Assembly: GCA_003952965.2 (NCBI GenBank)
Contig: CM025850.1
Span: 26,107,797-26,171,796 of the forward strand
Reading direction: 5' to 3'
Source of the DNA: Morella rubra
Taxonomy: Eukaryota; Streptophyta; Magnoliopsida; Fagales; Myricaceae
Length of the DNA: 64,000 bases
Below, piece after piece: positions 61,389-64,000 of the stretch (the stretch's first letter is position 1; each line of letters opens with the position of its first letter). The notes below the pieces were generated by a model. The model ran no database searches, had not been told where the DNA came from, and saw only the letters and a list, made by a program, of their open reading frames with translations. The position numbers and the translations under genes are program-made.

Positions 61389-62955
61389 GAGGTACTTGGG
61401 CTTTTGAGTTTCCACTTTATTATGGATTCTATGCTTTTATCTTTGAGCAAAGACCATTTTATTGAGTCTATCACATCGTTATTTTCTTGCTTATCTAGCG
61501 CCTTAGCCGCTTGTCTGTCTTCTTTAAGTCCGGAAAAAAGTTCAAGCCACCGTGGAAGGGAAACTCTTGTATGGGTCATGTCAGATAGTGCTTAGTGAGC
61601 ATAAAACGGGGCTGTTTTGGTTGAAGAGAAGCATAAGGAGTGTGTATCCCGATTGACGATTAATAGAAACAGCTTGATTTTCCTACAAACTGTCTCTCTG
61701 CATGAATTTGCATAGTGCTCATCTTTTGTTGACATCATAATTCTTTCTTATGGGGAATTGCTTTAATTATGTTGACTTTTCTGGCTACGTGAACTCATCA
61801 AAGGCTCTAGCTGCTACTATGATAGATACGATGTTCTGGTTCATTTTTAAAAACTAATCTGGAGTCTATGAACCACTCGCAGTAGGCTTTTATGAGGATT
61901 CAATCCTTTGGCAAATAAATCTGCAAGCGAAAAATGTCTAGGGGCTTAGGACACTATCAGGTTCCATTGCTAGGTGCTTGGAGATTACTTGTATTACCAT
62001 ATATCTCACTTAGGAAATGATACATGGGTCAGCTCGCTAGGAATTTTAAGAGGTCAACGCTGGCTTTGAAGAACAAACACCCTTTGGCAATGGTTGGCCA
62101 GTGTTTTTCCGCCTTAAGACCATTCCCTTTATTTTGCCTCCTCACTGAAATAAATGTCTAAGCATATTCGAACAGTTCTTTTCCCACTTATGGAAGGGGA
62201 TCTTTGCCTTCTTCAAGTTTTTTGTCCACTGTTTGAAACAGAAAAATGACAATGACAATAGAAAAGAGCGTGGAAACCACCCTCACAATGAACTTTTTTG
62301 GTACTACGCGTTTCTATCTGTTTCAGTGTTATACATGTTTGCTTACACTTGTTTTTTTTTGGGTAAGTCTGTTTGATTACACTTCAAAAAAATGCAACCA
62401 GGAAAATCTACACTCTACTTACATCTGCTCAAGTTCATGTAATGTTTGATCTTTCCTTGTCTGAGATATGTCTTTTCCTTTGTTTTAGGGATGAGCTTCA
62501 CAAAAGAAGGCTAAATTTGGTGTTGCTTGAGGGTTATTGATCCTCGATTAATAATGGCAATCCCTCAATGAATTTTTGCGAAAAAGAGGTGGAAAAGGGT
62601 AGGTCTTCTTCTCACCTCAAGCATACTGAATATTTTCATGCAGTGACTGAAACAATGGTGACTGACCTGAATTTTGTTCGTCAGAAAAATTCTTTCATGG
62701 TTTTCCAAGTCCTGATTGGGTTAATGCTGTCCTTCTATCTGAATACATTTTGTTTAATCTTTGATATTGACAGCTTACAAAGAAAAATCTCTGATATTGA
62801 CATTCAAAATTGCGTTATCATCCACAGATGTATTGCTAAAACACTTGTAACTATGTTAGGATCTCTTTCCTTTTTCTCAAAGGTTAAGGTACTGATGGTG
62901 TAAGTTTCCCCTGCCACCACCTTTCTCATGTTTTACAGTAAGTTAAGAAGGCACA
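61389..62955. other. Region between the unrecognised exon and the F-box gene
   Basis: Probably introns and leader sequence. A frame at 62568-62903 and the short terminal-exon-like frame at about 62489-62540 are the only coding hints. A splice-acceptor-like TTTTACAG at about 62930-62937 lies just before the F-box start codon, which suggests a 5' UTR intron there. Confidence 0.4.
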
Positions 62956-64000
62956 ATGACCTCACCAATGGGCAACAAGAATTCAAGCTTGTTAAGATTA
63001 GTGGAGGAGAGAGCATTGTCAATGGAAGAGAAAAAGAAGCAACAGGAGGCTTTAGTCCCCTACTTGCATAAAGATTGCGTCTCCAATATTCTTGTTCGTC
63101 TTCCTCTTGACTGTCTTCAAAGGTCCAGGTTTGTTTGTAAGCCTTGGTATACCATAATCAATAGCCCCTTATTTACTGATGCCCATCTCCATCGATCCGA
63201 GTCTGTTTTGATCTTTCTATCATCAATTGAAAGGGAAAGTTTGTACCGTTCTCCCATGGCATCAATCCCACCAGAGAAACCAAATACTGTTTCAGTTGAA
63301 ACCAAATTTCTGCAGTCAGCATGTGTCCCTGTTTTAGGGCAGCCGAACATGGACCCCAATATGAAGTCCTATATCAAGTTCTTGGAAATTAGTGGTGAAA
63401 AGAGCAAAGTAGGAGAATATAATGTAAGGTGCTTGGGAAATATCAGGGCTTCTTGCAATGGCCTAATCTTGCTTGACAACAAGTTGAAGAAAGGAGGACT
63501 AATAGTGATTAATCCAGTGACTCGGAAGTTAATTGCACTTCCTCTTGGTACTTTATATCCTCCTCATGATGAATCTTATGGCTTTGCTTTAAGCAATATT
63601 TCTCGTGAATATAAAGTGGTTCACCTCTTCCGGGATGAGTTAGGGTTTCTTGGTTGTGAGATCTTAATTCTGGGGACGAGATTATGGAGAGGGGTGAATG
63701 GACCTTCTTTCGGACTCGTTGGCTGGTTTGGTCACATGCCCGTTTCAGCTATTGGAGCTTTGCATTGGGTTCCTCATATTGATCATAGCGACTACATAGT
63801 GTCTATGGATGTGGACACAGAGAAGTTTCATACAGTTCCACTCCCAAAAAGTAGTAGGACTCACGATGGTATTGTCGAGATGGGCGGATTCTTAAGTTTT
63901 GTCACTCATGTGGAACTGAACCAAATAGACGTCTGGATCTTGAAGGGCATAGGTGAATTGTGGACAAAGCAACATAGTATCATAACGGGTTGTATAATGG
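62956..64000 (+). CDS. F-box protein with F-box-associated domain (3' end outside the window)
   Basis: A frame open from ATG 62956 to the window edge, 348 codons so far. F-box proteins are the substrate adaptors of SCF (SKP1-cullin) ubiquitin ligases. The F-box lies at about residues 33-80: LVPYLHKDCVSNILVRLPL then LQRSRFVCKPWYTIINSPLF. An F-box-associated region follows, with ASCNGLILLD, a KGGLIVINPVTRKLIALPLG strand pair, YGFALSN and ALHWVPH repeats like those of plant FBA-type proteins. The substrate cannot be inferred. The start is the first ATG in frame, and M5 is an alternative. No lesion is visible. The likely length of such proteins (about 380-420 aa) means only a short tail is missing. 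Confidence 0.8.
   Translation, partial: MTSPMGNKNSSLLRLVEERALSMEEKKKQQEALVPYLHKDCVSNILVRLPLDCLQRSRFVCKPWYTIINSPLFTDAHLHRSESVLIFLSSIERESLYRSPMASIPPEKPNTVSVETKFLQSACVPVLGQPNMDPNMKSYIKFLEISGEKSKVGEYNVRCLGNIRASCNGLILLDNKLKKGGLIVINPVTRKLIALPLGTLYPPHDESYGFALSNISREYKVVHLFRDELGFLGCEILILGTRLWRGVNGPSFGLVGWFGHMPVSAIGALHWVPHIDHSDYIVSMDVDTEKFHTVPLPKSSRTHDGIVEMGGFLSFVTHVELNQIDVWILKGIGELWTKQHSIITGCIM

Overview
The window is nuclear DNA of a flowering plant, most likely a eudicot. It is AT-rich, with intron-split genes using GT-AG junctions, plant-specific families (an LRR-XI receptor kinase, a TIC32-like dehydrogenase, chloroplast HSP70, FIP37, a defensin-like peptide, an F-box protein) and many short AT-rich fold-back elements. 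The species cannot be named from sequence alone.

Bases 1-32266 form one huge, nearly perfect inverted repeat. The left arm is 1-16080, the spacer 16081-16122 (42 bp) and the right arm 16123-32266. The left arm probably continues beyond the window. Each arm carries, from outside to centre: the last coding exon of a TIC32-like short-chain dehydrogenase (SDR), a complete 8-exon SPC25 kinetochore gene, about 8 kb of repeat-rich intergenic DNA, and exon 1 of an LRR receptor kinase. Both kinase copies end at the same place. The intron after the APE motif runs into the palindrome centre and the second kinase exon is absent. Where I compared them, the arms differ almost only in homopolymer lengths, a TA microsatellite and the hairpin core of a transposon. 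A fold-back sequencing or assembly artefact is therefore the leading explanation. A recent fold-back inversion is the biological alternative.

From 32158 to 35700 (minus strand) lies the complete SDR gene, 8 exons and 337 aa, with one GC-AG intron. About 5.8 kb of intergenic DNA follows. From 41528 to 48585 (plus strand) two broken genes sit head to tail: a FIP37 (m6A-writer, WTAP-like) pseudogene that loses its frame in exon 10, and the last five exons of a chloroplast HSP70 with an intact frame but no 5' part.

The segment 49.2-53.4 kb (minus strand) holds small genes: a two-exon 8-Cys defensin-like gene, a secreted 6-Cys peptide gene, and an unrecognised 163-aa basic-tailed protein. A LINE 3' fragment with an RNase H remnant lies at 54.4-55.3 kb. 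From 55813 to 59476 (minus) is a complete 9-exon D-isomer-specific 2-hydroxyacid dehydrogenase (343 aa). The last 3 kb (plus) has a possible small unrecognised gene and an F-box gene that runs off the window.

The genes are an ordinary mix of plant housekeeping and defence functions and do not form a pathway. The exceptional feature is the 32-kb palindrome and what it does to the receptor kinase. Exon boundaries were placed by eye from splice signals, phase and remembered family sequences. No alignment or database search was run.
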